The notes below the pieces were generated by a model that was given only the letters and a program-made list of their open reading frames with translations, made no database searches and was not told where the DNA came from. 64,000 bases of DNA from Pseudocercospora fijiensis CIRAD86 (taxonomy: Eukaryota > Ascomycota > Dothideomycetes > Mycosphaerellales > Mycosphaerellaceae): NCBI RefSeq assembly GCF_000340215.1, contig NW_006921535.1:5077528-5141527 (forward strand), written 5' to 3'. The position numbers and the translations under genes were made by a program. Shown piece by piece: positions 11,801-22,829 of the stretch. Numbering within the stretch: the stretch's first letter is position 1; each line of letters opens with the position of its first letter.

Positions 11801-12131
11801 ACCACGCCAAGATCCTTACTCGAACCGAGCAGCCGATGCTTTCGCAAATCTGCCGCCTCACCTCGCTGCTCAAGCTGCCCAGCATGGCTTCCAGTCTGCT
11901 AGAGCTCATCCTCCACCACCACCTCCTCAGTATGGATACCCGCCTCGAGGTCCTCCACCGCCCCAGAATGGATATGGTGGGTATGGAGGGTATGATAATC
12001 GTGGTGGCTACGAGAACCGAGGCGGCTATGGCGGCCGAGGTGGCTATGGTGGTTCGCGAGGTGGATACCAGGACAGAGGCGGCTACGGGGGAGGAGGAGG
12101 TAATTACCGTGGTAACAATAGACGGTACTAA
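8850..12131 (+). CDS. rat1: 5'-3' exoribonuclease 2 (Rat1/Xrn2)
   Basis: Exons 8850-9553 and 9650-12131 are joined across a 96-base intron (donor GTAAGC, acceptor TATAG) to give 1061 aa. The start [17 protein letters not shown] is the invariant XRN N-terminus. Catalytic-core motifs appear in order: [11 protein letters not shown] (Asp near residue 59), [44 protein letters not shown], and [16 protein letters not shown] zinc knuckle (C-x2-C-x4-H-x4-C, about residues 274-287) sits where fungal Rat1 carries one. The C-terminus is Gly/Tyr/Arg/Pro-rich with [12 protein letters not shown] repeats. Rat1 degrades nuclear 5'-monophosphate RNA and drives torpedo termination of RNA polymerase II, usually with Rai1. 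All key residues are present, so it is probably functional. Confidence 0.97.
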
Positions 12132-12812
12132 GCATAAGAGGCATGTATGAGTAGGATTGACTGAGATGGAAAGAGAAGGCATGTGACATCATGGCGTGAA
12201 CGTGAAAGGGATGATTGCGCCTGTAATTACGCACTGAGAAATTTTCAGATCAAGTGAATCTGGGAAGGTCATGATGAGAGCTTCCCTCTCAACTGAACTG
12301 AATTGAATCCCGAAGGACGAAGAACTATGTATCTGACTTTCATTTCACTCATTGGCAAGCTTTGTGTCTCTTAAGTGCTTACTGACATTGTGAGGACAAG
12401 ATCAACGGGAAATGCGATGCATATCACGGAGCACGTCGGTGCACTCGTGATGGTGTTCTTGGCTGGTATAGATCCAGTGTATTCATGTTCCTATACTCGC
12501 GCGGATAAAAGACTCGAGGTTCGGGGAAGGTTTTTATGAGTTTCACACGCCACCCTTCCTCCATGTAAAAGCCACAAATCTGTCTTGATTACTATACGCA
12601 TCGGTATCATCATGCTCGATGCCCCAGAGCGTGATCATTAATGGAACCATTCATAGCGGATGCGTGATTCGATGCCGGTGGCAAAGGCAAAGAAACAACT
12701 CTAGACTTCAAGATGATGGGCGTGCATTCTGGGAGGAGTGATTAAGAGATGAACTACAGTACAGAGAGCAGAGCTTCCACGTTCAAGCCTTCTCGCAACA
12801 CCACTCCCATCC
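12132..12812. other. Intergenic region after rat1
   Basis: No gene seen. It holds the 3' ends of rat1 (plus) and of the convergent 168-aa gene (minus). Confidence 0.4.
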
Positions 12813-13376
12813 CTAGCACAACCGCTTAACACAATCCACACTCCTCGCCCTCCCCCCACGCTCCAGCAACAACCTCTGCATCCGACTCTGCTGCCGATTA
12901 TACCTCTCACTCGAAACCCCAAATTCCCCAGCCTGCACCTCATCCTTATCAACATTCCCCCAAGACACCGTATATTTCGTCTGAATCGGCTCCAACAAAC
13001 TTTTCTCCCGCTGTCCAAGGACTTCCGCCAACGTGCACAAAAGCGCCATAAAAGCCTTCAGAACATTGGTTTGAGGAGTGCATTCTGCGAGTACAGAGGT
13101 CAAACTTTTGGACGTGAAGATGAGTTTTGCTTGGATTTTTCCGGATGTGGGGGTGTTTGTTATGATAATGTCGAAGATGGTTTCTGGGTCGGAGCGGGTG
13201 TTTTGGCTGGAATGGCAGAGGTGGGGGAAGAGGAAAGTTGCGTTGACTGTGGGTTCTTGTTAGTGGTTTTGTGGGAGGAGGGGCATGAATGGCATTGCTA
13301 TACTTTTGATCTGCTTCACCAGCTCAGTCTCGGTCAGTCCGTGGAATGCCGTTGCCTCGACTTTTTGTGGCTCCAT
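12813..13376 (-). CDS. Spliced 168-aa protein of unknown function
   Basis: Exon 1 is 13376-13304 (start MEPQKVEATAFHGLTE) and exon 2 is 13246-12813, separated by a 57-base intron with donor GTATAG, a perfect CTAAC branch site (in CCACTAACAAG) and acceptor CCCACAG. Splicing gives an exact 507-base frame. Exon 2 reads as real protein: alternating strands (ETIFDIIITNTP, GKIQAKLIFTSKSL), a helix around VLKAFMALLCTLAEVLGQRE, a KYTVSWGNVDKDE segment and a basic Arg/Gln-rich C-terminus. I do not recognise the family. No signal peptide or membrane segment is visible, so a cytosolic or nuclear protein is likely. It converges on rat1. Confidence 0.6.
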
Positions 13377-15575
13377 TGCTTAACCGTTTGGGCCCTGACG
13401 GCTTGACCTTTTCTCAAGCATCGAATGGTCATTTTGGATAATATGTGGCAGTGACTGTTTCACTAGGCAGGCATGATGTGCAGGCAATCAATTGATGAAA
13501 GGAAAGTCAAGCAACAACAGCGTGCGAGGAAACAACGAGGCTCTGGTTGATCGCAATTGCAACCAATGCTTATTCCATGCTCTTGCCTCAAGCAGTTGTC
13601 CCTTCTTCCTAACTTATCCTGATGTTTTGGAAGACGTCGAGGTCTGAGTCCTCATGGAGAGAGCTTATGTTGACGTCGAAAGATGCAGATGTGCAAAACA
13701 TGCTATCTCGCAACACGACAACGCCGAAATGGGGACGACCAAGATCAGCATGCAGTGTGGTGAATGATCGGAATCTGCTTTACTCTGGATGTTACCTTGC
13801 ACGTCGCCCGGATGAGACCAAGCAAAGATGCCGTGTACACCAGCCGGTCGGCAACCTATTCACCAAGCTGCTCAGTCAGCATTCGATGGGTGCTCTATTA
13901 CCACTCAGAGCACAGCAACAGATGCGGTATAACCTCCGTCTGCTAGGCGAGAGGTCGCTTGTCTTCCAACGCCTGGCGCGATTGAGCTGCAACACCAACC
14001 ACACCGCCGTGGCTTGGCGGATAGATATCTCTCGGTTAAGAGACGGAGGATAAGGCTGCGGCTCGCGCAGATCACAAGGAAGAGTCAGTGCCTCCATCTG
14101 GACCTGTCAAAAGTCTAGCTGGAACGGACGGCTTGTAATCAACACGGTATCACGGTCTTTGCGAAACAATTTTTTTCGTCAGGACGGGATTGACCTGAGC
14201 CGTGAATCTGGAGTCATCTATACGATCGAGAAACCAGACGCGAGCCTAGAGCAGCATGGCGAGGAGACCATGCACTCAAGGAAATCTAGACACAATTCCT
14301 TCGCTGCATAGCTCTCGTGTCGACGTCTTGTGTGAGGCTTCCATGCCGGAGATCCCGTAATATAAGCCAAATGTTCCTCATACCCGGGCCGATCGGTGCA
14401 CCCGCGGCACCTTGGATAACCTGTCGGGTTTGTGGTTGTCTGATCGACTCTGGTTCCTCTTTAAAGTCGTGGTTCGTATGTGCTTGTCCTCGCAGCTCAG
14501 GATGTCAGAATCTTGATACCACCAGGTCGGACAGATGTGCTTCTGATTTGGTCAAGGAATGCTCAACATCTGACCCATTGTGGTCGTCACCGCTGCGGCT
14601 CATCACATTGCATCGTTCTGTGTTGTCGAGTCGCTATTGAAAAATACTGGGAGCGAGATGAGATGGAGGTCGAAGAGGACAGTCACAAAGTTTCGGCAAA
14701 AGAGCCAGTTCAGCAATGCGACGCGAGTCATGGGCAATTACCAGCCTTTCGTCTACGTGCATAACAACATCGGCTTTGCGTACCGAATCAATGACCTCTT
14801 CTCACAAATCTTCGTCAGTCGTATGATACGGTACTTGCTTGCTCCCGAACACGAGCACGAAGATATCGATAAAGCGTATGCGGAGGAATCAAACGTCTAG
14901 TGATAGGTAATGCATGGTTGAACTCACGTGCTTGCTTTGCCGTTCACAACTTCACTTCCGGCGCCGACTCGGGAGTAGGCCACTTCCATCCCCTCGGGCT
15001 TGCAGCAAGCTTGTCTTACTACATGCCTAGCTAAATTATTCCAAACTCCATCCATCGTGCCACGGCTTACCTGTTCAGCGGTGTTGCCGGTGCCTCTGGA
15101 TGTGCCGGCAACGCTTGAAAATCAGGGCTGAAAAGACGCTGTAGTGTTGGAAAAGGGCATTTGCGTAGGCAAAGGTTCGATCAGTGTCTCGACTCCGCAA
15201 GACTAGCCTTCTTATAACTTTTCCCGGAAGCCCTTTAGCGACATTTCAGGAAATGATCTGATCAGGGAAACGACCCCGGCAAGTGTCATGCATGACATTT
15301 CTTATACACCATCTCCCTCACTTCCTCTCGAAAAGTATCTCTCTCCTAGCGTGCTAAGCTCCAGGATTTCTTGTCCCGCCCCATGAGTCCATTGATATCC
15401 TGATCCCGAGCTAGAAAATCTCTAGGGCGAACCTTGCAGAGATGTTCTGCAGAAAGATATAAGATAGTGGCTATGCCCCCGCTACACTGAAAGCGATCCA
15501 ACCTTTTACTACTCTCGTACATTTACAAAGGAGTGTCAGCACTACAGTCCTCCTCCTCCTCCTCCTCGAAGCACT
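13377..15575. other. Gene-poor intergenic stretch
   Basis: 2.2 kb without a gene I can support. ORFs of 60-143 codons occur on both strands (for example 13622-14053 and 14580-14900) but show no recognisable motif and no convincing splice pattern. Composition is normal, not RIP-like. They may be decayed genes. Confidence 0.4.
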
Positions 15576-15943
15576 ATGTCCTCAACCAATCAACCACGAC
15601 AAGTCTCCGAGGAGGAATTCTTCCGGCAATTAGGCCTGGACTCGGACAACGAAGCTCATATGCGGATTTACGCAGCAGCCAAGGTAAGTGTCTTGAAGAC
15701 GAGGAGTGATGATTAATGCTGACAGCTTCCAAGGCAGAGGTGGCTGAAGGTTATCGGCGACTGGGCGGCAACGGTACTGCAGTGCAAGAGAACGCCTTTC
15801 GTCAAGAAGTCCGCACCATCTACGAATCTGCCAGCCCTGCGACGAAGATGGTGTATGATCGAGGTCTGACATCCAATGTAGAAGACAACTGGGTGATTCG
15901 ATGGCTGCTGTGGCAAGCTATCAGCCTGCCGAATGGATCATAA
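15576..15943 (+). CDS. Spliced 105-aa hypothetical protein
   Basis: Exon 1 is 15576-15683 (36 codons, start MSSTNQPRQVSEEEFFRQLG) and exon 2 is 15734-15943. The 50-base intron has a strong GTAAGT donor, a TTAAT-type branch region and an AAG acceptor. Two other AG sites nearby (ACAG just before and GCAG just after) would both shift the frame to an early stop, so the AAG acceptor is chosen. The protein is acidic and helical, with a TIYESASPATKMVYDRGL segment and a C-terminal WVIRWLLWQAISLPNGS. A TCC-rich tract lies just upstream in the presumed leader. No family recognised. Confidence 0.6.
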
Positions 15944-16025
15944 ACGAAAAGGGCGCGAGGAGCGATCATCAAGACCACCTGATCTTGACATATGTGCGAT
16001 AGATACCCTTTCCTAGACGCTCCGC

Positions 16026-16313
16026 TCACGTCTGGCCCTGGCGCTGATTCCGATACCATTCATTCCCCGGTCCATTCGTCCTCGTGCTTCCAAGTCGTTC
16101 CTTCCAGAAATTTATCGAGGTATCGCCTGGAAGCCTTGGATGCCGATCCTCGTCCGGACACACACCATCTGCTTCATCGACATCTGTTGCAACCGGTTCG
16201 TGCGCGGCTCTGCAGAACGACGGCGGATCCCTATCCAGTGCCTCGGGACACATCTCGTGTCTGACACAGTAGTGACCGCATCGAAGCCATGTTGTCATGT
16301 TTACGAAGCACAT
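16026..16313 (-). CDS. Possible small Cys/His-containing protein
   Basis: A 95-aa ORF begins MCFVNMTTWLRCGHYCVRHE. It has five cysteines, four of them in the first 40 residues, including an RCGHYC motif, an arrangement often seen in short fungal Cys-rich proteins. The frame is open for 32 further codons upstream, but that part is Pro/Arg-rich and looks like leader. No signal peptide is evident. The function is unknown and the ORF could be fortuitous. Confidence 0.35.
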   Translation of the reverse strand: MCFVNMTTWLRCGHYCVRHEMCPEALDRDPPSFCRAAHEPVATDVDEADGVCPDEDRHPRLPGDTSINFWKERLGSTRTNGPGNEWYRNQRQGQT

Positions 16314-16790
16314 GGGAGGAGGCGGGTTTGTGGTAGGAATCGAGTGCTGGTATCTGAGTCGAAATCGTCTGGGAGGGCTCGTAGCTTTGACATGCGGTGC
16401 CTCACCCATTATATATCTGTATGCAGTGTAAGTGTATTTTCGAATTGGTGAAAGGATGGAGCGCGTCGCAGTGTCCGACGATGTTATGCTGCCGATCTTC
16501 GTGGGCTCCTGCAGGAGTTCTGTATCCAGGCGTCATCCCATGCACGAATTATTGGCTGGAACATATTGCCCGCCATTCCCCGGGCGATTCAAGCTCATTG
16601 AGCTGAAGAAATCTTCCATCCGGATTGCATCCAGAGTTAGGTTTAAGATAAGCTCACATGAAATCGATGATCAAGATCTTCTACGAACCTTGGAGGTCAG
16701 TCCTGAGTCCTCACATCTCCTAGCACATTTACTGCGGACGCATTTAAGATAGGCAAGCCATTCGAAGGCATTATACTATTATTAAATCCT
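16314..16790. other. Transition from gene-bearing to RIP-mutated DNA
   Basis: No gene. Normal composition up to about 16750; from there TpA rises sharply and CpA/TpG nearly vanish. Confidence 0.5.
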
Positions 16791-18240
16791 ATTAATGCTT
16801 GAAAGCGTAGCGTAACGTCTTTTGTAACGCTAAGTAAACAAGCAATTATAGGTAAGACAGCTAGAACGTTCTAATCTAATAAGATAGCGGATCTAGATCT
16901 ATACGATAGACGATATTCGCCGAGTAAGTAAACTACTAAAAATTCTATACTATATAGAAAGAATTTATAGCGCTTACTATACCGTTAAGCCTAACGAGAA
17001 ATACTCGATCGCTAGTAGATAGTTAAATAGACGTATTAGGTCTTCGCCTTAGGCAATCTAGCTTTATAGCTTATCTTACGCTAGTACTAAGTAAGTAGGC
17101 CGCGATATAATACTATTATAAATACTACCTATATAGGTAATATACGTATATATAAACCCTAGCTATCGATAGAGTAAATAATAGTATATATTACTAAAAC
17201 GTTTAGCTACTAAGTCTTAAGGTCTTCGAGAACCTAGACAAGTCTTACCTAACTAGTAGTAGTACTACCTCGTTCTTAGGGTATAGAAGGGAGCTATATA
17301 TATATACCCTAACTATCGATAGAGTAAATAATAGTATAGGCTTAGCTACTAGGGTTTAAGCTTTTTAGGGACTTAGATAGGTCTTACTTAAATCTTAACT
17401 TAGCTAATAGTAATACTTACTCCTTCTTAAAGCGAAATAGGGTATTTATAAGATTCGCTTTCGCTCTAAATTAATTTTTTTTAGGTTCGCCTTACCTAGC
17501 TTATTTTAAATCTATCTAAGCGGTCTATATCTTAGGAGACGAAGACGACCTAAACAAATATACCTATAAGATTAATAATTTACTTATAATCGACAAGAGG
17601 GCGAATATCTATATAGCTAGTTTCCTAGCCTTAAAAATTCGAATAATATTAGGTATAGAAGGTTTATACCTAACCCCTTTAAGAGCTATATATATTAGAA
17701 ATTATCGTTATAGTATAATTAATATCGCCGTAGATAACTATATAATCTATAGTATTAATCTAAATCTTAAGACCCTCTAGGTTAGTCTAGTTTCTACCTT
17801 AATACCTTTCGAGCTTCCTAATCTTAAAAAGGATTACTACCGCGATAATATATTAGAGGGCATTTGTCTATAATAACTCGAAGCCTTAGTTCTAACTAGA
17901 CGAGCCTAATTTGTACCTCGATACTTTCTAAGATCTTTAGTATTAGAAGTAGTTATTTCTATAGTAACTAATCGGAGGGTATTTATCTATAGTAACTCGA
18001 TATATTAGACCTAACTAGGCGTATCGAAGTAAAACGTTAAGGCCTTTAATAGTACTAAAAATTAGAAATAGTCGTACTATAGTAACCGATAGACGTATAT
18101 TCGCCTATAATAGCTCGAAGCCTTCGACTAAATTATATATACCGGGTTTATACCCTAAGACCTCTAAAGAAACTATAGTATCGGAGATTATCGTCTTAAG
18201 ATAATTAATTAGAGAGCTTTCGCCTATAAGAACTCGAAGC
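16791..18240. repeat. RIP-mutated repeat block, left
   Basis: Almost every potential CpA or TpG reads TpA (17101-17160 has 18 TpA, 0 CpA, 0 TpG). No long frame survives and no transposase motif was recognised. The block ends abruptly inside the 119-base tandem array, next to unmutated copies of the same unit. Confidence 0.8.
17156..17340. repeat. About 150-base direct duplication
   Basis: The string around CTATCGATAGAGTAAATAAT occurs at about 17161 and again at about 17311, each followed by related text (TTAGCTACTA then CTTAGATAGG or CCTAGACAAG). This is a two-copy tandem duplication with a period near 150 bases, now RIP-mutated. Confidence 0.6.
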
Positions 18241-18730
18241 CTTAGACTTGATCATGCATGCCGGGTTTGTGCGGCGAGACCTCCGAAGAATCCGAGTAGC
18301 AGAGATAATGATCGTCTCGCGGTGATCTCACAGGGGTTTTCACCTGCAATTTCTCGGCGCCTTGGACTCAATTGTGTAGTCCGGATTGATACGTCAAGAC
18401 CTCCGAAGAATCCGAGTGGCAGAGATAATCGTTTCGCGGTGATCTCGCAGGGTTGGTGTCAGGCGCAACAACTCGAAGCCTTGGACTACTCAATTGTGTA
18501 TGCCGGGTTTGTATGTCAATACCTTCTAACCTCATCAATTCCAGAAATAGTCGCTAGAGTAGTCGGTCGGAAAGCATTCACCGTGCTGCAACCTAGATAC
18601 ATCAGACCCTTCCAGACTGTCCAGATTCATACCTAAATACCTTCCCAGCTCCTCAATCCTCGAAATCCTCGCCGTCGGAGCGCGAATACCTGTAAAGTTA
18701 GCTTGTAACAACTCGAAAATTTCGAGCCAC
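17640..18730. repeat. Tandem array, period about 119 bases
   Basis: Units can be phased on the motif AACTCGAAGCC or its variants at 17873, 17992, 18110, 18229, 18349 and 18468, with weaker units before and after (about nine in all). Each intact unit contains GAAGCCTTGGACT, CCGGGTTTGT, AAGACCTCCGAAGAATCCGA and TCGCGGTGATCTC. Units left of about 18240 carry the same text with CpA/TpG changed to TpA; units to the right keep CpA and TpG. The array lies downstream of the SH3 gene's 3' end. Confidence 0.8.
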
Positions 18731-18963
18731 TTATGGAATACCCTGAGTTTTATCCCCAGGGCGTAGCGTAAAGATGCTGGGAGAGATAGAGAGATACAAT
18801 AATGTGTGCGGAGAGGGGCAAGGTTCTTCTTCTTCTTCTTCTTCTGCTGCTGCTATCTACGGAGCGCGCAGCTCCGCGCTTGCGGCTGTCCTTGGTTGCC
18901 TGGGAAACGAAGTCAGAATCTCAGAAGTACAGCAGCATCGGAAGCGTTTGAGGTGACTTACAG
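18731..18963. other. Region 3' of the SH3 gene with a TTC/TGC microsatellite
   Basis: Normal composition. A TTC tract followed by TGC triplets lies near 18823-18854. No gene seen. Confidence 0.4.
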
Positions 18964-19275
18964 CTAGTACCCCTTTGCAAGCTTGATGCCCCTCACCATA
19001 GCCATGAGGCCAGCGAGGCTCACCTCACCGGCGCTCTCCGCGGCCGGGGCCTCCTCGATCTGCGCAGAGGGAGGGGGAGGGCTTGGTGGTGGTGTTGGCG
19101 GCGGAGGGGGCATCTCCATCTCATCGCCCCAGATTCTATTTGAAGTGGCCTTTGCGGCCTCCACGTACCGCATTCCGTTGCGGCCGCTCTTCTTTGCTCC
19201 CAGAGCTTGATAGTATGATGCCGCTGCTGCGACCCTAGACTTCCTACCCCAATCGGAGTTGCAGACCGAAATTTC
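18964..19275 (-). other. In-frame 103-codon extension after the SH3 gene's TAG stop
   Basis: Immediately after the TAG at 19278-19276 the same frame stays open for 103 codons, ending at a TAG at 18966-18964. It reads like real protein: DWGRKSRVAAAASYYQALGA, then GMRYVEAAKATSNRIWGDEM, a proline-rich linker and a final SLAGLMAMVRGIKLAKGY helix. I find no GT donor close before the stop that would splice it out (the nearest plausible one, GTGAGA within the codons for EQYVRL, would delete the conserved end of the SH3 domain). It could be a readthrough extension, a coding tail cut off by a CAG-to-TAG change, or part of an unrelated downstream gene. Confidence 0.45.
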
Positions 19276-20487
19276 CTAAGTATTCGGCGTTTCTGCGATT
19301 GGGGTGGTGGTGGTGTCGTCTCCGGCGAATGGGTCCTCGTCAATGAATTGGCCCTTTTCTTCGTCCCAGCCCTCGATATCCCTCAGTAATCTCACGTATT
19401 GTTCTGGCACAAGGCCCTGTTCTCCCGTCTCTGGGTTCTCTGCCACCAACCATCCCTGTCCGTGCCGGTATGATACCATGATTATTTGTCCTTCTGTGAG
19501 GCGCAATTCGTTCTCGTTCTCCGGTTCGAAGCCATAAAGGGCTAGTGACTTGCCAGCAAACAGCTCTTCGTCCTCTGGACCCATGCTTTCTCGCTGCGGC
19601 GAATGGTGTAATGAAGGTTCGGCGTCTAGGGGTAGATCGCTGTCGGGGTCGATGGGTTGCTGGGAAGTGTGAAAGCTGCGATTCGGAAGTGTCGTCGCGA
19701 AGTGGGAGTCTCGTCGGTTCTCGCCATTCTCGGTTGTCGTAAATCCACGGCTCTGTCTCAAGGCATCGCGTCCTGCCGGGTCTGATTGCGATTGGGTTAG
19801 ATATGCGAACTCTCCGTCGCCTCTGCTTGTTCGGCTGGACTCTCGTCGTCGACCGCGTTCGTAGTTGGGAATGTCGTAGAAGGATCTGCTCTTGCGGTGT
19901 TTGCTCTTCCGGAAGGATGTCTCATCGTCGGCCCAGTCGTGAAATTCACTGGCACTGCCGAAGGATGTGCTTGGCAACGGTTCCATGTCTGGGTCTGGGT
20001 CGCGGTAGAGCAATCCGTCGCCGCCCCACGGACCTGCTCGACCGCCCATGGCACTTGACTCTGCACTGTCTGACATTCTGCGTCCCGAATTCCAGTCTGA
20101 TGGTGTGCTTGCGCCTGAAGGGTGCTCTGGTTTGCCTCCGAAGTGCATGGGGTGGTATGGTGGGTATGCGAAGTCGCGCACAAGAGCGTAGGACAGACTT
20201 GACTGGAACGGAGGGAGGACGGTTGACTGCGGTCTGGAGTGTGCTGATGCCAAGGAGTATTGCGACATTCTGTCTTGTGTCGATGTCTGAGTGTGGATGC
20301 GAGTGTGCGTGTGCGTGTGCGAGATCGGTAGGCGGTCCTGCTTTGATCGATGCGCCGGAGCGTCGGTATGCGAAGGGTCTGGTATGGAGGGCTCCTGCTG
20401 TGGAGAGAGGGTGAATGCTGGAACGGACGAAGGGGAGCTGGTGGTGTTGTGAGGGTGATGAGGTGCTGCCATGACCTCTGCGGCCAT
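19276..20487 (-). CDS. SH3-domain adaptor, Nbp2/Skb5-like
   Basis: Single-exon ORF of 403 aa. The first 300 residues are low-complexity (Ser/Pro/His-rich, with a HTHTHTRIHTQT run; an internal start at MSQYSLASAHSR, codon 74, is possible) and include a KSKHRKSRSFYDIPNYERGR basic patch. An SH3 domain fills about residues 311-368: ALYGFEPENENELRLTEGQ, then the HGQGWLVAENPETGEQGLVP core and EQYVRLL end. ALYxFEPEN and GQGWLVAEN are characteristic of yeast Nbp2 and fission yeast Skb5, adaptors that recruit PP2C phosphatases or PAK kinases to MAP-kinase signalling; the role here is inferred. The stop is followed in frame by a protein-like extension (see separate entry). The gene lies in an unmutated island between RIP blocks. 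Confidence 0.75.
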   Translation of the reverse strand: MAAEVMAAPHHPHNTTSSPSSVPAFTLSPQQEPSIPDPSHTDAPAHRSKQDRLPISHTHTHTRIHTQTSTQDRMSQYSLASAHSRPQSTVLPPFQSSLSYALVRDFAYPPYHPMHFGGKPEHPSGASTPSDWNSGRRMSDSAESSAMGGRAGPWGGDGLLYRDPDPDMEPLPSTSFGSASEFHDWADDETSFRKSKHRKSRSFYDIPNYERGRRRESSRTSRGDGEFAYLTQSQSDPAGRDALRQSRGFTTTENGENRRDSHFATTLPNRSFHTSQQPIDPDSDLPLDAEPSLHHSPQRESMGPEDEELFAGKSLALYGFEPENENELRLTEGQIIMVSYRHGQGWLVAENPETGEQGLVPEQYVRLLRDIEGWDEEKGQFIDEDPFAGDDTTTTPIAETPNT

Positions 20488-20901
20488 GCTTGCTTGCTAC
20501 TCTTCGATGAATCAACGCCGGGCACGCTGCTGCGTCGTGTGGACGTCGACTCTGCCCTGCGAGCCTCGTGGCCGGCTGCGTCAATTGTTCTGTGCAGAGA
20601 AACGAACTCAGACCAGCTGAAATGAGCTCTGCCTGTGTGTGCCTCTGCCTGTGCCTCTCTAGCGTCTGCAGCGTGTGCACTCGCGGCGACGCTGATGGAT
20701 TGGCAACCCGGTCCTGGTCCGACGCAGGACTAGGCGAGGGCTCGGTCGTGCTACTAGTGTCCCTACACTTAGTCGCTCTGTATGTGAGTTATGTGGTGGG
20801 CAAAGAAGGCGGTGCTATTAATAGCCGCGTGCTGGTCCTGGGACGAGGCGGGGCGAGGGTAAAGCTAAGGCTGCTTCTTTTCGGCTACGGTAGCAACAAC
20901 A
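20488..20901. promoter_or_regulatory. Upstream region of the SH3 gene, cut by the outer transposon
   Basis: Unmutated host DNA with GTGTGCCTCTGCCTGTG-like tracts. It ends at the 9-base target site GCAACAACA (20893-20901) at the edge of the outer element. The interrupted host sequence resumes at 34204, so the upstream neighbourhood of this gene has been moved about 13.3 kb away. Confidence 0.5.
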
Positions 20902-22829
20902 CCTCGAGACTAAACCGAGCCCTAGCTACCCGCCCGAGCCCTAGCATAACCCGGTGCTAGTACTACTATAGAATCGCCTCTATATTAAATTACGTACTCT
21001 TTCTACCTAATAAAGGCTATTTCTATTCCTAGTTAGTATTATTAATAGGCGTAAAGCGTATTATTTAGGAAGTCGCGCCTCGAATTCTAGTATAGACTAA
21101 AGTTCGTATTTCTTCCCTGTTTTATAGTAGATTGCCTAGTAACTACTATAAATAGCTAAATCCCTATTATATAACGAGTTTCTTAATAAAGTTATCGCTA
21201 GTAATAGTAATAGCGTAGCAGTAGTAGTAGTTATTAAATTGTAGAAAGAGGTAGAAATAGCGGTAGAAATAGCGGTAGAAGGCGCGCTCTTAGCGGTAGT
21301 TATTAAGTCGTAGGAAGAGGTAGAAATAGTAGCAAAAGGCGCGCTCTTAGTAGTAGCTATTAAGTCGTAGAAAGAGGTAGAAATAGCGGCGGTAGTTATT
21401 AAGATATAGGAAAAGGTAGAAATAGCGGCAATAGTTATTAAGCTATAGAAAATAAATATTCGAAGTTATAGTCGCTTACTAAACGTACTTTAAGAACGTA
21501 TATCGCTTCCTAACTATCGATTAGTAGACCCCGTAGTAGTTCGGGTTAGTTTAGTTTGGTTTGCTAAGCCGAAACTCTAGTTTGGTTTAGGTTGGTTTGC
21601 TAAGCAACTATATAAGTAGCTAGTTCGAACTATATAATTTATCGGTTTTTAAGAAGTGTACGAATATATACGTAGCTTTAAGCAAGCCCTTTGTAAGACT
21701 TAGTAGTGTAGCCGGCAGCGTAGCCGGCATTTTTAGTCCTTAGTACTTATAGAATTTTCGAATCCTACTTAGGCTACGTAGTTGTATAAAGGTACTTATA
21801 TAACCTTAAATCTATAGATAATTAGCTAAGGGCACTAACTAATCAAAAGTATATATATATATATACAAGGCATTATAGTTTAGTTCGGAAACTGCACTCC
21901 TTAGGTATAAATTTCATCCTTTCGTTTACGGTTCAATTCCCTAACTACTTAGTAGAATGTCTTTATCTAGATCTAGGCAGAACTTATCGATTTCCCTAGA
22001 AGTCCTCCTCCTTAAGAAGTTTATATACTTTCCTACCGAACTATTCGATAATATTAAGTACTAGGATAGCTCCTCCCTCGGTATCGGTATAGTATATAAA
22101 AGAGCTATAAGGCAGCTCTATAGAACGTTCTACTAGTTACTCGCTATACTAAGGCCGAATGCTAGTTCGTTCCTTAGAACTCTTAGTTATTTAGGAGATA
22201 TAAAGGGTAGGGTAGGTAGTAACTTCGTATTATATAAGGAGGTAGAGGCTACTATAGAAGAGGCCTTCAACCTATAGAAGATAGTAAAAGATATAGAGGC
22301 AGCTATAGGTCTAGGTACCTAGTTAAATTTCTAGTAGGTAGAGTATAAGAATATTTAGAGGGAGTATTAGGTAGAGTTGCGAAGGCAGGTATATAATATA
22401 CTCTAGAAAACAGGGATAGTGCCTATAACTATAACTATTAGGCTCTTCAACCTTCCTTATTTTTCCCTATTTTCTTTTTATAAAAATCTAAACTAATACA
22501 AATCAACCGGAATGTCTATCTTCTTTTAGTTCTTTAAAAAACCTAGCAGCGTAGCTAGTAGAGTAGCCGGTAGCGTAGCCGGTAGCGTAGCCGGCCTTTT
22601 TACTCCTTAGTACTAACGGGATTTTAGGAGACTTCTATTCCGTACGGCTAATAAAGTATACTATACTATGTATATATACTTAGAGAGTATTTAGAGCGCG
22701 GTATATAGCGCCGTATAACAGCGGCTTATTTCGTATATAGAAAAGCTTATAAATAATACTACGAACATCCTTTCTACTAGAACATCTATCCTACCTAGTA
22801 CCGTCTCGAATATAGACATTCTAGCCTTT

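Noticed and set aside
13622..14900. Overlapping ORFs of 60-143 codons
   Set aside because: No recognised motif, no consistent frame, no splice signals joining them.
20280..20330. GTGTGC/GAGTGT tract as a regulatory repeat
   Set aside because: It is the antisense of the His/Thr-rich run in the SH3 gene's N-terminus and is explained by coding low complexity, unless the internal start is used.
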